Both the position numbers and the translations under genes were made by a program. Under the pieces are notes generated by a model. It worked only from the letters and a program-made list of their open reading frames with translations, was not told the DNA's origin and searched no databases. Shown piece by piece: positions 36,101 through 51,100 of a DNA stretch of 64,000 nt (the first letter of the stretch is position 1; the number at the start of each line of letters is the position of its first letter). Origin of the DNA: Ryuthela nishihirai (taxonomy: Eukaryota; Arthropoda; Arachnida; Araneae; Heptathelidae). The stretch lies in the NCBI GenBank assembly GCA_038380435.1, contig JAWZYU010000025.1:44896691-44960690 (forward strand), given 5' to 3'.

Positions 36101-39100
36101 TGACCTCTTAATACGACTCCCCGAAAGATGGCTTTGGTTGGAGTCTCTTTTGTCTGTCTAGTTCTGCTGTCTATATCCGATTTCCTTGCTAATCGTTCAA
36201 AGAGAGAAAGCACTGGCGGATGGGAACATGCATTGTCCGTGACCTCTTAATACGACTCCCCGAAAGATGGCTTTGGTTGGAGTCGCCTTTGTCTGTCTAG
36301 TGCTGCTGTCTATATCCGATTTCCTTGCTAATCGTTCAAAGAGAGAAAGCACTGGCGGATGGGAACGTGCATTGTCCGTGACCTCTTAATACGACTCCCC
36401 GAAAGATGGCTTTGGTTGGAGTCTCCTTTGTCTGTCTAGTTCTGCTGTCTATATCCGATTTCCTTGCTAATCGTTCAAAGAGAGAAAGCACTGGCGGATG
36501 GGAACGTGCATTGTCCGTGACCTCTTAATACGACTCCCCGAAAGATGGCTTTGGTTGGAGTCACCTTTGTCTGTCTAGTTCTGCTGTCTATATCCGATTT
36601 CCTTGATAATGGTTCAAAGAGAGAAAGCACTGGCGGATGGGAACGTGCATTGTCCGTGACCTCTTAATACGACTCCCCGAAAGATGGCTTTGGTTGGAGT
36701 CGCCTTTTTCTGTCTAGTTCTGCTGTCTATATCCGATTTCCTTGCTAATGGTTCAAAGAGAGAAAGCACTGGCGGATGGGAACGTGCATTGTCCGTGACC
36801 TCTTAATACGACTCCCCGAAAGATGGCTTTGGTTGGAGTCGCCTTTGTCTGTCTAGTTCTGCTGTCTACATCCGATTTCCTTGCTAATCGTTCAAAGAGA
36901 GAAAGCACTGGCGGATGGGAACGTGCATTGTCCGTGAACTCTTATTACGACTCCCCGAAAGATGGCTTTGGTTGGAGTCTCCTTTGTCTGTCTAGTTCTG
37001 CTGTCTATATCCGATTTCCTTGCTAATTGTTCAAAGAGAGAAAGCACTGGCGGATGGGAACGTGCATTGTCCGTGAACTTTTAATACGACTCCCCGAAAG
37101 ATGGCTTTGGTTGGAGTCGCCTTTGTCTGTCTAGTTCTGCTATCTATATCCGATTTCCTTGGTAATCGTTCAAAGAGAGAAAGCACTGGCGGATGGGAAC
37201 GTGCATTGTCCGTGAACTCTTAATACGACTCCCCGAAAGATGGCTTTGGTTGGAGTCTCCTTTGTCTGTCTAGTTCTGCTGTCTATATCCGATTTCCTTG
37301 CTAATCGTTCAAAGAGAGAAAGCACTGGCGGATGGGAACGTGCATTGTCCGTGAACTCTTAATACGACTCCCCGAAAGATGGCTTTGGTTGGAGTCTCCT
37401 TTGTCTGTCTAGTTCTGCTGTCTATATCCGATTTCCTTGCTAATCGTTCAAAGAGAGAAAGCACTGGCGGATGGGAACGTGCATTGTCCGTGAACTCTTA
37501 ATACGACTCCCCGAAAGATGGCTTTGGTTGGAGTCGCCTTTGTCTGTCTCGTTCTGTTGTCTATATCCGTTTTCCTTGCTAATCGTTCAAAGAGAGAAAG
37601 CACTGGCGGATGGGAACGTGCATTGTCCGTGAACTCTTAATACGACTCCCCGAAAGATGGCTTTGGTTGGAGTCGCCTTTGTCTATCTAGTTCTGCTGTC
37701 TATATCCGATTTCCTTGCTAATCGTTCAAAGAGAGAAAGCACTGGCGGATGGGAACGTGCATTGTCCGTGAACTCTTAATACGACTCCCCGAAAGATGGC
37801 TTTGGTTGGAGTCGCCTTTGTCTGTCTAGTTCTGCTGTCTATATCCGATTTCCTTGGTAATCGTTCAAAGAGAGAAAGCTCTGGCGGATGGGAACGTGCA
37901 TTGTCCGTGAACTCTTAATACGACTCCCCGAAAGATGGCTTTGGTTGGAGTCGCCTTTGTCTGTCTAGTTCTGCTGTCTATATCCGATTTCCTTGCTAAT
38001 CGTTCAAAGAGAGAAAGCACTGGCGGATGGGAACGTGCATTGTCCGTGAACTCTTAATACGACTCCCCGAAAGATGGCTTTGGTTGGAGTCGCCTTTGTC
38101 TGTCTAGTTCTGCTGTCTATATCCGATTTCCTTGCTAATCGTTCAAAGAGAGAAAGCACTGGCGGATGGGAACGTGCATTGTCCGTGAACTCTTAATACG
38201 ACTCCCCGAAAGATGGCTTTGGTTGGAGTCGCCTTTGTCTGTCTAGTTCTGCTGTCTATATCCGATTTCCTTAGCAATCGTTCACAGAGAGAAAGCACTG
38301 GCGGATGGGAACGTGCATTGTCCGTGAACTCTTAATACGACTCCCCGAAAGATGGCTTTGGTTGGAGTCTCCTTTGTCTGTCTAGTTCTGCTGTCTATAT
38401 CCGATTTCCTTGCTAATCGTTCAAAGAGAGAAAGCACTGGCGGATGGGAACGTGCATTGTCCGTGAACTCTTAATATGACTCCCCGAAAGATGGCTTTGG
38501 TTGGAGTCTCCTTTGTCTGTCTAGTTCTGCTGTCTATATCCGATTTTCTTGGTAATCGTTCAAAGAGAGAAAGCACTGGCAGATGGGAACGTGCATTGTC
38601 CGTGAACTCTTAATACGACTCCCCGAAAGATGGCTTTGGTTGGAGTCGCCTTTGTCTGTCTAGTTCTGCTGTCTATATCCGATTTCCTTGGTAATCGTTC
38701 AAAGAGAGAAAGCTCTGGCGGATGGGAACGTGCATTGTCCGTGAACTCTTAATACGACTCCCCGAAAGATGGCTTTGGTTGGAGTCTCCTTTGTCTGTCT
38801 AGTTCTGCTGTCTATATCCGATTTTCTTGGTAATCGTTCAAAGAGAGGAAGCACTGGCGGATGGGAACGTGCATTGTCCGTGAACTCTTAATACGACTCC
38901 CCGAAAGATGGCTTTGGTTGGAGTCGCCTTTGTCTGTCTAGTTCTGCTGTCTATATCCGATTTCCTTTCTAATCGTTCAAAGAGAGAAAGCACTGGCCGA
39001 TGGGAACGTGCATTGTCCGTGAACTTTTAATACGACTCCCCGAAAGATGGCTTTGGTTGGAGTCTCCTTTGTCTGTCTAGTTCTGCTGTCTATATCCGAT

Positions 39101-42100
39101 TTCCTTGCTAATCGTTCAAAGAGAGAAAGCACTGGCGGATGGGAACGTGCATTGTCCGTGAACTCTTAATACGACTCCCCGAAAGATGGCTTTGGTTGGA
39201 GTCGCCTTTGTCTGTCTCGTTCTGCTGTCTATATCCGATTTCCTTTCTAATCGTTCAAAGAGAGAAAGCACTGGCCGATGGGAACGTGCATTGTCCGTGA
39301 ACTTTTAATACGACTCCCCGAAAGATGGCTTTGGTTGGAGTCTCCTTTGTCTGTCTAGTTCTGCTGTCTATATCCGATTTCCTTGCTAATCGTTCAAAGA
39401 GAGAAAGCACTGGCGGATGGGAACGTGCATTGTCCGTGAACTCTTAATACGACTCCCCGAAAGATGGCTTTGGTTGGAGTCGCCTTTGTCTGTCTAGTTC
39501 TGCTGTCTATATCCGATTTCCTTTCTAATCGTTCAAAGAGAGAAAGCACTGGCCGATGGGAACGTGCATTGTCCGTGAACTTTTAATACGACTCCCCGAA
39601 AGATGGCTTTGGTTGGAGTCGCCTTTGTCTGTCTAGTTCTGCTATCTATATCCGATTTCCTTGGTAATCGTTCAAAGAGAGAAAGCACTGGCGGATGGGA
39701 ACGTGCATTGTCCGTGAACTCTTAATACGACTCCCCGAAAGATGGCTTTGGTTGGAGTCGCCTTTGTCTGTGTAGTTCTGCTGTCTATATCCGATTTCCT
39801 TGGTAATCGTTCAAAGAGAGAAAGCACTGGCGGATGGGAACGTGCATTGTCCGTGAACTCTTAATACGACTCCCCGAAAGATGGCTTTGGTTGGAGTCGC
39901 CTTTGTCTGTCTAGTTCTGCTGTCTATATCCGATTTCCTTGCTAATCGTTCAAAGAGAGAAAGCACTGACGGATGGGAACGTGCATTGTCCGTGAACTCT
40001 TAATACGACTCCCCGAAAGATGGCTTTGGTTGGAGTCGCCTTTGTCTGTCTAGTTCTGCTGTCTATATCCGATTTCCTTGGTAATCGTTCAAAGAGAGGT
40101 AGCACTGGCGGATGGGAACGTGCATTGTCCGTGAACTCTTAATACGACTCCCCGAAAGATGGCTTTGGTTGGAGTCTCCTTTGTCTGTCTAGTTCTGCTG
40201 TCTATATCCGATTTCCTTGCTAATCGTTCAAAGAGAGAAAGCACTGGCGGATGGGAATGTGCATTGTCCGTGAACTCTTAATACGACTACCCGAAAGATG
40301 GCTTTGATTGGAGTCTCCTTTGTCTGTCTAGTTCTGCTGTCTATATCCGATTTCCTTGCTAATCGTTCAAAGAGAGAAAGCACTGGCGGATGGGAACGTG
40401 CATTGTCCGTGAACTCTTAATACGACTCCCCGAAAGATGGCTTTGATTGGAGTCTCCTTTGTCTGTCTAGTTCTGCTGTCTATATCCGATTTCCTTTCTA
40501 ATCGTTCAAAGAGAGAAAGCACTGCGGATGGGAACGTGCATTGTCCGTGAACTCTTAATACGACTCCCCGAAAGATGGCTTTGGTTGGAGTCGCCTTTGT
40601 CTGTCTAGTTCTGCTGTCTATATCCGATTTCCTTGCTAATCGTTCAAAGAGAGAAAGCACTGACGGATGGGAACGTGCATTGTCCGTGAACTCTTAATAC
40701 GACTCTGCGAAAGATGGCTTTGGTTGGAGTCGCCTTTGTCTGTCTAGTTCTGCTGTCTATATCCGATTTCCTTGCTAATCGTTCAAAGAGAGAAAGCACT
40801 GGCGGATGGGAACGTGCATTGTCCGTGAACTCTTAATACGACTCCCCGAAAGATGGCTTTGGTTGGAGTCGCCTTTGTCTGTCTAGTTCTGCTGTCTATA
40901 TCCGATTTCCTTGCTAATCGTTCAAAGAGAGAAAGCACTGGCGGATGGGAACGTGCATTGTCCGTGAACTCTTAATACGAGTCCCCGAAAGATGGCTTTG
41001 GTTGGAGTCGCCTTTGTCTGTCTAGTTCTGCTGTCTATATCCGATTTCCTTGCTAATCGTTCAAAGAGAGAAAGCACTGACGGATGGGAACGTGTATTGT
41101 CCGTGAACTCTTAATACGACTCCCCGAAAGATGGCTTTGGTTGGAGTCGCCTTTGTCTGTCTAGTTCTGCTGTCTATATCCGATTTCCTTTCTAATCGTT
41201 CAAAGAGAGAAAGCACTGGCGGATGGGAACGTGCATTGTCCGTGAACTCTTAATACGACTCCCCGAAAGATGGCTTTGGTTGGAGTCGCCTTTGTCTGTC
41301 TAGTTCTGCTGTCTATATCCGATTTCCTTGCTAATGGTTCAAAGAGAGAAAGCACTGGCGGATGGGAACGTGCATTGTCCGTGACCTCTTAATACGACTC
41401 CCCGAATGATGGCTTTGGTTGGAGTCGCCTTTGTCTGTCTAGTTCTGCTGTCTATATCCGATTTCCTTGCTAATCGTTCAAAGAGAGAAAGCACTGGCCG
41501 ATGGGAACGTGCATTGTCCGTGAACTCTTAATACGACTCCCCGAAAGATGGCTTTGGTTGGAGTCGCCTTTGTCTGTCTAGTTCTGCTGTCTATATCCGA
41601 TTTCCTTGCTAATCGTTCAAAGAGAGAAAGCACTGGCGGATGGGAACGTGCATTGTCCGTGAACTCTTAATACGACTCCCCGAAAGATGGCTTTGGTTGG
41701 AGTCGCCTTTGTCTGTCTAGTTCTGCTGTCTATATCCGATTTCCTTGCTAATCGTTCAAAGAGAGAAAGCACTGACGGATGGGAACGTGCATTGTCCGTG
41801 AACTCTTAATACGACTCTGCGAAAGATGGCTTTGGTTGGAGTCGCCTTTGTCTGTCTAGTTCTGCTGTCTATATCCGATTTCCTTGCTAATCGTTCGAAG
41901 AGAGAAAGCACTGACGGATGGGAACGTGCATTGTCCGTGAACTCTTAATACGACTCCCCGAAAGATGGCTTTGGTTGGAGTCGCCTTTGTCTGTCTAGTT
42001 CTGCTGTCTATATCCGATTTCCTTTCTAATCGTTCAAAGAGAGAAAGCACTGGCGGATGGGAACGTGCATTGTCCGTGAACTCTTAATACGACTCCCCGA

Positions 42101-45100
42101 AAGATGGCTTTGGTTGGAGTCGCCTTGGTCTGTCTAGTTCTGCTGTCTATATCCGATTTCCTTGCTAATCGTTCAAAGAGAGAAAGCACTGGCGGATGGG
42201 AACGTGCATTGTCCGTGACCTCTTAATACGACTCCCCGAAAGATGGCTTTGGTTGGAGTCTCTTTTGTCTGTCTAGTTCTGCTGTCTATATCCGATTTCC
42301 TTGCTAATCGTTCAAAGAGAGAAAGCACTGGCGGATGGGAACGTGCATTGTCCGTGACCTCTTAATACGACTCCCCGAAAGATGGCTTTGGTTGGAGTCG
42401 CCTTTGTCTGTCTAGTGCTGCTGTCTATATCCGATTTCCTTGCTAATCGTTCAAAGAGAGAAAGCACTGGCGGATGGGAACGTGCATTGTCCGTGAACTC
42501 TTAATACGAGTCCCCGAAAGATGGCTTTGGTTGGAGTCGCCTTTGTCTGTCTAGTTCTGCTGTCTATATCCGATTTCCTTGCTAATCGTTCAAAGAGAGA
42601 AAGCACTGACGGATGGAAACGTGTATTGTCCGTGAACTCTTAATACGACTCCCCGAAAGATGGCTTTGGTTGGAGTCGCCTTTGTCTGTCTAGTTCTGCT
42701 GTCTATATCCGATTTCCTTTCTAATCGTTCAAAGAGAGAAAGCACTGGCGGATGGGAACGTGCATTGTCCGTGAACTCTTAATACGACTCCCCGAAAGAT
42801 GGCTTTGGTTGGAGTCGCCTTTGTCTGTCTAGTTCTGCTGTCTATATCCGATTTCCTTGCTAATGGTTCAAAGAGAGAAAGCACTGGCGGATGGGAACGT
42901 GCATTGTCCGTGACCTCTTAATACGACTCCCCGAATGATGGCTTTGGTTGGAGTCGCCTTTGTCTGTCTAGTTCTGCTGTCTATATCCGATTTCCTTGCT
43001 AATCGTTCAAAGAGAGAAAGCACTGGCCGATGGGAACGTGCATTGTCCGTGAACTCTTAATACGACTCCCCGAAAGATGGCTTTGGTTGGAGTCGCCTTT
43101 GTCTGTCTAGTTCTGCTGTCTATATCCGATTTCCTTGCTAATCGTTCAAAGAGAGAAAGCACTGGCGGATGGGAACGTGCATTGTCCGTGAACTCTTAAT
43201 ACGACTCCCCGAAAGATGGCTTTGGTTGGAGTCGCCTTTGTCTGTCTAGTTCTGCTGTCTATATCCGATTTCCTTGCTAATCGTTCAAAGAGAGAAAGCA
43301 CTGACGGATGGGAACGTGCATTGTCCGTGAACTCTTAATACGACTCCCCGAAAGATGGCTTTGGTTGGAGTCGCCTTTGTCTGTCTAGTTCTGCTGTCTA
43401 TATCCGATTTCCTTTCTAATCGTTCAAAGAGAGAAAGCACTGGCGGATGGGAACGTGCATTGTCCGTGAACTCTTAATACGACTCCCCGAAAGATGGCTT
43501 TGGTTGGAGTCGCCTTGGTCTGTCTAGTTCTGCTGTCTATATCCGATTTCCTTGCTAATCGTTCAAAGAGAGAAAGCACTGGCGGATGGGAACGTGCATT
43601 GTCCGTGACCTCTTAATACGACTCCCCGAAAGATGGCTTTGGTTGGAGTCTCTTTTGTCTGTCTAGTTCTGCTGTCTATATCCGATTTCCTTGCTAATCG
43701 TTCAAAGAGAGAAAGCACTGGCGGATGGGAACGTGCATTGTCCGTGACCTCTTAATACGACTCCCCGAAAGATGGCTTTGGTTGGAGTCGCCTTTGTCTG
43801 TCTAGTGCTGCTGTCTATATCCGATTTCCTTGCTAATCGTTCAAAGAGAGAAAGCACTGGCGGATGGGAACGTGCATTGTCCGTGACCTCTTAATACGAC
43901 TCCCCGAAAGATGGCTTTGGTTGGAGTCTCCTTTGTCTGTCTAGTTCTGCTGTCTATATCCGATTTCCTTGCTAATCGTTCAAAGAGAGAAAGCACTGGC
44001 GGATGGGAACGTGCATTGTCCGTGACCTCTTAATACGACTCCCCGAAAGATGGCTTTGGTTGGAGTCGCCTTTGTCTGTCTAGTTCTGCTGTCTATATCC
44101 GATTTCCTTGATAATGGTTCAAAGAGAGAAAGCACTGGCGGATGGGAACGTGCATTGTCCGTGACCTCTTAATACGACTCCCCGAAAGATGGCTTTGGTT
44201 GGAGTCACCTTTTTCTGTCTAGTTCTGCTGTCTATATCCGATTTCCTTGCTAATGGTTCAAAGAGAGAAAGCACTGGCGGATGGGAACGTGCATTGTCCG
44301 TGACCTCTTAATACGACTCCCCGAAAGATGGCTTTGGTTGGAGTCGCCTTTGTCTGTCTAGTTCTGCTGTCTATATCCGATTTCCTTGCTAATCGTTCAA
44401 AGAGAGAAAGCACTGGCGGATGGGAACGTGCATTGTCCGTGAACTCTTATTACGACTCCCCGAAAGATGGCTTTGGTTGGAGTCGCCTTTGTCTGTCTAG
44501 TTCTGCTGTCTATATCCGATTTCCTTGCTAATGGTTCAAAGAGAGAAAGCACTGGCGGATGGGAACGTGCATTGTCCGTGACCTCTTAATACGACTCCCC
44601 GAAAGATGGCTTTGGTTGGAGTCGCCTTTGTCTGTCTAGTTCTGCTGTCTATATCCGATTTCCTTTCTAATCGTTCAAAGAGAGAAAGCACTGGCCGATG
44701 GGAACGTGCATTGTCCGTGAACTCTTAATACGACTCCCCGAAAGATGGCTTTGGTTGGAGTCTCCTTTGTCTGTCTAGTTCTGCTGTCTATATCCGATTT
44801 CCTTGCTAATGGTTCAAAGAGAGAAAGCACTGACGGATGGGAACGTGCATTGTCCGTGAACTCTTAATACGACTCCCCGAAAGATGGCTTTGGTTGGAGT
44901 CGCCTTTGTCTGTCTAGTTCTGCTGTCTATATCCGATTTCCTTGCTAATGGTTCAAAGAGAGAAAGCACTGGCGGATGGGAACGTGCATTGTCCGTGACC
45001 TCTTAATACGACTCCCCGAAAGATGGCTTTGGTTGGAGTCGCCTTTGTCTGTCTAGTTCTGCTGTCTATATCCGATTTCCTTGCTAATCGTTCAAAGAGA

Positions 45101-48100
45101 GAAAGCACTGGCGGATGGGAACGTGCATTGTCCGTGAACTCTTATTACGACTCCCCGAAAGATGGCTTTGGTTGGAGTCGCCTTTGTCTGTCTAGTTCTG
45201 CTGTCTATATCCGATTTCCTTGCTAATGGTTCAAAGAGAGAAAGCACTGGCGGATGGGAACGTGCATTGTCCGTGACCTCTTAATACGACTCCCCGAAAG
45301 ATGGCTTTGGTTGGAGTCGCCTTTGTCTGTCTAGTTCTGCTGTCTATATCCGATTTCCTTTCTAATCGTTCAAAGAGAGAAAGCACTGGCCGATGGGAAC
45401 GTGCATTGTCCGTGAACTCTTAATACGACTCCCCGAAAGATGGCTTTGGTTGGAGTCTCCGTTGTCTGTCTAGTTCTGCTGTCTATATCCGATTTCCTTG
45501 CTAATGGTTCAAAGAGAGAAAGCACTGACGGATGGGAACGTGCATTGTCCGTGAACTCTTAATACGACTCCCCGAAAGATGGCTTTGGTTGGAGTCGCCT
45601 TTGTCTGTCTAGTTCTGCTGTCTATATCCGATTTCCTTGCTAATGGTTCAAAGAGAGAAAGCACTGGCGGATGGGAACGTGCATTGTCCGTGACCTCTTA
45701 ATACGACTCCCCGAAAGATGGCTTTGGTTGGAGTCGCCTTTGTCTGTCTAGTTCTGCTGTCTATATCCGATTTCCTTGGTAATCGTTCAAAGAGAGAAAG
45801 CACTGGCGGATGGGAACGTGCATTGTCCGTGAGCTCTTAATACGACTCCCCGAAAGATGGCTTTGGTTGGAGTCTCCTTTGTCTGTCTAGTTCTGCTGTC
45901 TATATCCGATTTCCTTGCTAATCATTCAAAGAGAGAAAGCACGGAAGGATGGGAACGTGCATTGTCCGTGAACTCTTAATACGACTCCCCGAAAGATGGC
46001 TTTGGTTGGAGTCGCCTTTGTCTGTCTAGTTCTGCTGTCTATATCCGATTTCCTTGCTAATCGTTCAAAGAGAGAAAGCACTGGCGGATGGGAACGTGCA
46101 TTGTCCCTGACCTCTTAATACGACTCCCCGAAAGATGGCTTTGGTTGGAGTCGCCTTTGTCTGTCTAGTTCTGCTATCTATATCCGATTTCCTTGGTAAT
46201 CGTTCAAAGAGAGAAAGCACTGACGGATGGGAACGTGCATTGTCCGTGACCTCTTAATACGACTCCCCGAAAGATGGCTTTGGTTGGAGTCGCCTTTGTC
46301 TGTCTAGTTCTGCTGTCTATATCCGATTTCCTTGCTAATCGTTCAAAGAGAGAAAGCACTGACGGATGGGAACGTGCATTGTCCGTGACCTCTTAATACG
46401 ACTCCCCGAAAGATGGCTTTGGTTGGAGTCGCCTTTGTCTGTCTAGTTCTGCTGTCTATATCCGATTTCCTTGCTAATCGTTCAAAGAGAGAAAGCACTG
46501 GCGGATGGGAACGTGCATTGTCCGTGAACTCTTAATACGACTCCCCGAAAGATGGCTTTGGTTGGAGTCGCCTTTGTCTGTCTAGTTCTGCTGCCTATAT
46601 CCGATTTCCTTGCTAATCGTTCAAAGAGAGAAAGCACTGACGGATGGGAACGTGCATTGTCCGTGACCTCTTAATACGACTCCCCGAAAGATGGCTTTGG
46701 TTGGAGTCGCCTTTGTCTGTCTAGTTCTGCTGTCTATATCCGATTTCCTTGCTAATCGTTCAAAGAGAGAAAGCACTGGCGGATGGGAACGTGCATTGTC
46801 CGTGAACTCTTAATACGACTCCCCGAAAGATGGCTTTGGTTGGAGTCGCCTTTGTCTGTCTAGTTCTGCTGCCTATATCCGATTTCCTTGCTAATCGTTC
46901 AAAGAGAGAAAGCACTGACGGATGGGAACGTGCATTGTCCGTGACCTCTTAATACGACTCCCCGAAAGATGGCTTTGGTTGGAGTCGCCTTTGTCTGTCT
47001 AGTTCTGCTGTCTATATCCGATTTTCTTGGTAATCGTTCAAAGAGAGGAAGCACTGGCGGATGGGAACGTGCATTGTCCGTGAACTCTTAATACGACTCC
47101 CCGAAAGATGGCTTTGGTTGGAGTCTCCTTTGTCTGTCTAGTTCTGCTGTCTATATCCGATTTCCTTGCTAATCGTTCAAAGAGAGAAAGCACTGGCGGA
47201 TGGGAACGTGCATTGTCCGTGAACTCTTAATACGACTCCCCGAAAGATGGCTTTGGTTGGAGTCTCCTTTGTCTGTCTAGTTCTGCTGTCTATATCCGAT
47301 TTCCTTGCTAATGGTTCAAAGAGAGAAAGCACTGGCGGATGGGAACGTGCATTGTCCGTGAACTCTTAATACGACTCCCCGAAAGATGGCTTTGGTTGGA
47401 GTCGCCTTTGTCTGTCTAGTTCTGCTGTCTATATCCGATTTCCTTGCTAATGGTTCAAAGAGAGAAAGCACTGGCGGATGGGAACGTGCATTGTCCGTGA
47501 CCTCTTAATACGACTCCCCGAAAGATGGCTTTGGTTGGAGTCGCCTTTGTCTGTCTAGTTCTGCTGTCTATATCCGATTTCCTTGGTAATCGTTCAAAGA
47601 GAGAAAGCACTGGCGGATGGGAACGTGCATTGTCCGTGAGCTCTTAATACGACTCCCCGAAAGATGGCTTTGGTTGGAGTCTCCTTTGTCTGTCTAGTTC
47701 TGCTGTCTATATCCGATTTCCTTGCTAATCATTCAAAGAGAGAAAGCACGGAAGGATGGGAACGTGCATTGTCCGTGAACTCTTAATACGACTCCCCGAA
47801 AGATGGCTTTGGTTGGAGTCGCCTTTGTCTGTCTAGTTCTGCTGTCTATATCCGATTTCCTTGCTAATCGTTCAAAGAGAGAAAGCACTGACGGATGGGA
47901 ACGTGCATTGTCCGTGAACTCTTAATACGACTCCCCGAAAGATGGCTTTGGTTGGAGTCGCCTTTGTCTGTCTAGTTCTGCTATCTATATCCGATTTCCT
48001 TGGTAATCGTTCAAAGAGAGAAAGCACTGACGGATGGGAACGTGCATTGTCCGTGACCTCTTAATACGACTCCCCGAAAGATGGCTTTGGTTGGAGTCGC

Positions 48101-51100
48101 CTTTGTCTGTCTAGTTCTGCTGTCTATATCCGATTTCCTTGCTAATCGTTCAAAGAGAGAAAGCACTGACGGATGGGAACGTGCATTGTCCGTGACCTCT
48201 TAATACGACTCCCCGAAAGATGGCTTTGGTTGGAGTCGCCTTTGTCTGTCTAGTTCTGCTGTCTATATCCGATTTCCTTGCTAATCGTTCAAAGAGAGAA
48301 AGCACTGGCGGATGGGAACGTGCATTGTCCGTGAACTCTTAATACGACTCCCCGAAAGATGGCTTTGGTTGGAGTCGCCTTTGTCTGTCTAGTTCTGCTG
48401 CCTATATCCGATTTCCTTGCTAATCGTTCAAAGAGAGAAAGCACTGACGGATGGGAACGTGCATTGTCCGTGACCTCTTAATACGACTCCCCGAAAGATG
48501 GCTTTGGTTGGAGTCGCCTTTGTCTGTCTAGTTCTGCTGTCTATATCCGATTTTCTTGGTAATCGTTCAAAGAGAGAAAGCACTGACGGATGGGAACGTG
48601 CATTGTCCGTGACCTCTTAATACGACTCCCCGAAAGATGGCTTTGGTTGGAGTCGCCTTTGTCTGTCTAGTTCTGCTGTCTATATCCGATTTTCTTGGTA
48701 ATCGTTCAAAGAGAGAAAGCACTGACGGATGGGAACGTGCATTGTCCGTGACCTCTTAATACGACTCCGCGAAAGATGGCTTTGGTTGGAGTCTCCTTTG
48801 TCTGTCTAGTTCTGCTGTCTATATCCGATTTCCTTGCTAATCATTCAAAGAGAGAAAGCACGGAAGGATGGGAACGTGCATTGTCCGTGAACTCTTAATA
48901 CGACTCCCCGAAAGATGGCTTTGGTTGGAGTCGCCTTTGTCTGTCTAGTTCTGCTGTCTATATCCGATTTCCTTGCTAATCGTTCAAAGAGAGAAAGCAC
49001 TGACGGATGGGAACGTGCATTGTCCGTGAACTCTTAATACGACTCCCCGAAAGATGGCTTTGGTTGGAGTCGCCTTTGTCTGTCTAGTTCTGCTATCTAT
49101 ATCCGATTTCCTTGGTAATCGTTCAAAGAGAGAAAGCACTGACGGATGGGAACGTGCATTGTCCGTGACCTCTTAATACGACTCCCCGAAAGATGGCTTT
49201 GGTTGGAGTCGCCTTTGTCTGTCTAGTTCTGCTGTCTATATCCGATTTCCTTGCTAATCGTTCAAAGAGAGAAAGCACTGACGGATGGGAACGTGCATTG
49301 TCCGTGACCTCTTAATACGACTCCCCGAAAGATGGCTTTGGTTGGAGTCGCCTTTGTCTGTCTAGTTCTGCTGTCTATATCCGATTTCCTTGCTAATCGT
49401 TCAAAGAGAGAAAGCACTGGCGGATGGGAACGTGCATTGTCCGTGAACTCTTAATACGACTCCCCGAAAGATGGCTTTGGTTGGAGTCTCCTTTGTCTGT
49501 CTAGTTCTGCTGCCTATATCCGATTTCCTTGCTAATCGTTCAAAGAGAGAAAGCACTGACGGATGGGAACGTGCATTGTCCGTGAACTCTTAATACGACT
49601 CCGCGAAAGATGGCTTTGGTTGGAGTCGCCTTTGTCTGTCTAGTTCTGCTGTCTATATCCGATTTCCTTGCTAATCGTTCAAAGAGAGAAAGCACTGACG
49701 GATGGGAACCTGCATTGTCCGTGAACTCTTAATACGACTCCCCGAAAGATGGCTTTGGTTGGAGTCGCCTTTGTCTGTCTAGTTCTGCTATCTATATCCG
49801 ATTTCCTTGGTAATCGTTCAAAGAGAGAAAGCACTGACGGATGGGAACGTGCATTGTCCGTGACCTCTTAATACGACTCCCCGAAAGATGGCTTTGGTTG
49901 GAGTCGCCTTTGTCTGTCTAGTTCTGCTGTCTATATCCGATTTCCTTGCTAATCGTTCAAAGAGAGAAAGCACTGACGGATGGGAACGTGCATTGTCCGT
50001 GACCTCTTAATACGACTCCCCGAAAGATGGCTTTGGTTGGAGTCGCCTTTGTCTGTCTAGTTCTGCTGTCTATATCCGATTTCCTTGCTAATCGTTCAAA
50101 GAGAGAAAGCACTGGCGGATGGGAACGTGCATTGTCCGTGAACTCTTAATACGACTCCCCGAAAGATGGCTTTGGTTGGAGTCGCCTTTGTCTGTCTAGT
50201 TCTGCTGCCTATATCCGATTTCCTTGCTAATCGTTCAAAGAGAGAAAGCACTGGCGGATGGGAACGTGCATTGTCCGTGACCTCTTAATACGACTCCCCG
50301 AAAGATGGCTTTGGTTGGAGTCGCCTTTTTCTGTCTAGTTCTGCTGTCTATATCCGATTTTCTTGGTAATCGTTCAAAGAGAGAAAGCACTGACGGATGG
50401 GAACGTGCATTGTCCGTGACCTCTTAATACGACTCCCCGAAAGATGGCTTTGGTTGGAGTCGCCTTTGTCTGTCTAGTTCTGCTGTCTATATCCGATTTT
50501 CTTGGTAATCGTTCAAAGAGAGAAAGCACTGACGGATGGGAACGTGCATTGTCCGTGACCTCTTAATACGACTCCCCGAAAGATGGCTTTGGTTGGAGTC
50601 TCCTTTGTCTGTCTAGTTCTGCTGTCTATATCCGATTTCCTTGCTAATCATTCAAAGAGAGAAAGCACGGAAGGATGGGAACGTGCATTGTCCGTGAACT
50701 CTTAATACGACTCCCCGAAAGATGGCTTTGGTTGGAGTCGCCTTTGTCTGTCTAGTTCTGCTGTCTATATCCGATTTCCTTGCTAATCGTTCAAAGAGAG
50801 AAAGCACTGACGGATGGGAACGTGCATTGTCCGTGAACTCTTAATACGACTCCCCGAAAGATGGCTTTGGTTGGAGTCGCCTTTGTCTGTCTAGTTCTGC
50901 TATCTATATCCGATTTCCTTGGTAATCGTTCAAAGAGAGAAAGCACTGACGGATGGGAACGTGCATTGTCCGTGACCTCTTAATACGACTCCCCGAAAGA
51001 TGGCTTTGGTTGGAGTCGCCTTTGTCTGTCTAGTTCTGCTGTCTATATCCGATTTCCTTGCTAATCGTTCAAAGAGAGAAAGCACTGACGGATGGGAACG

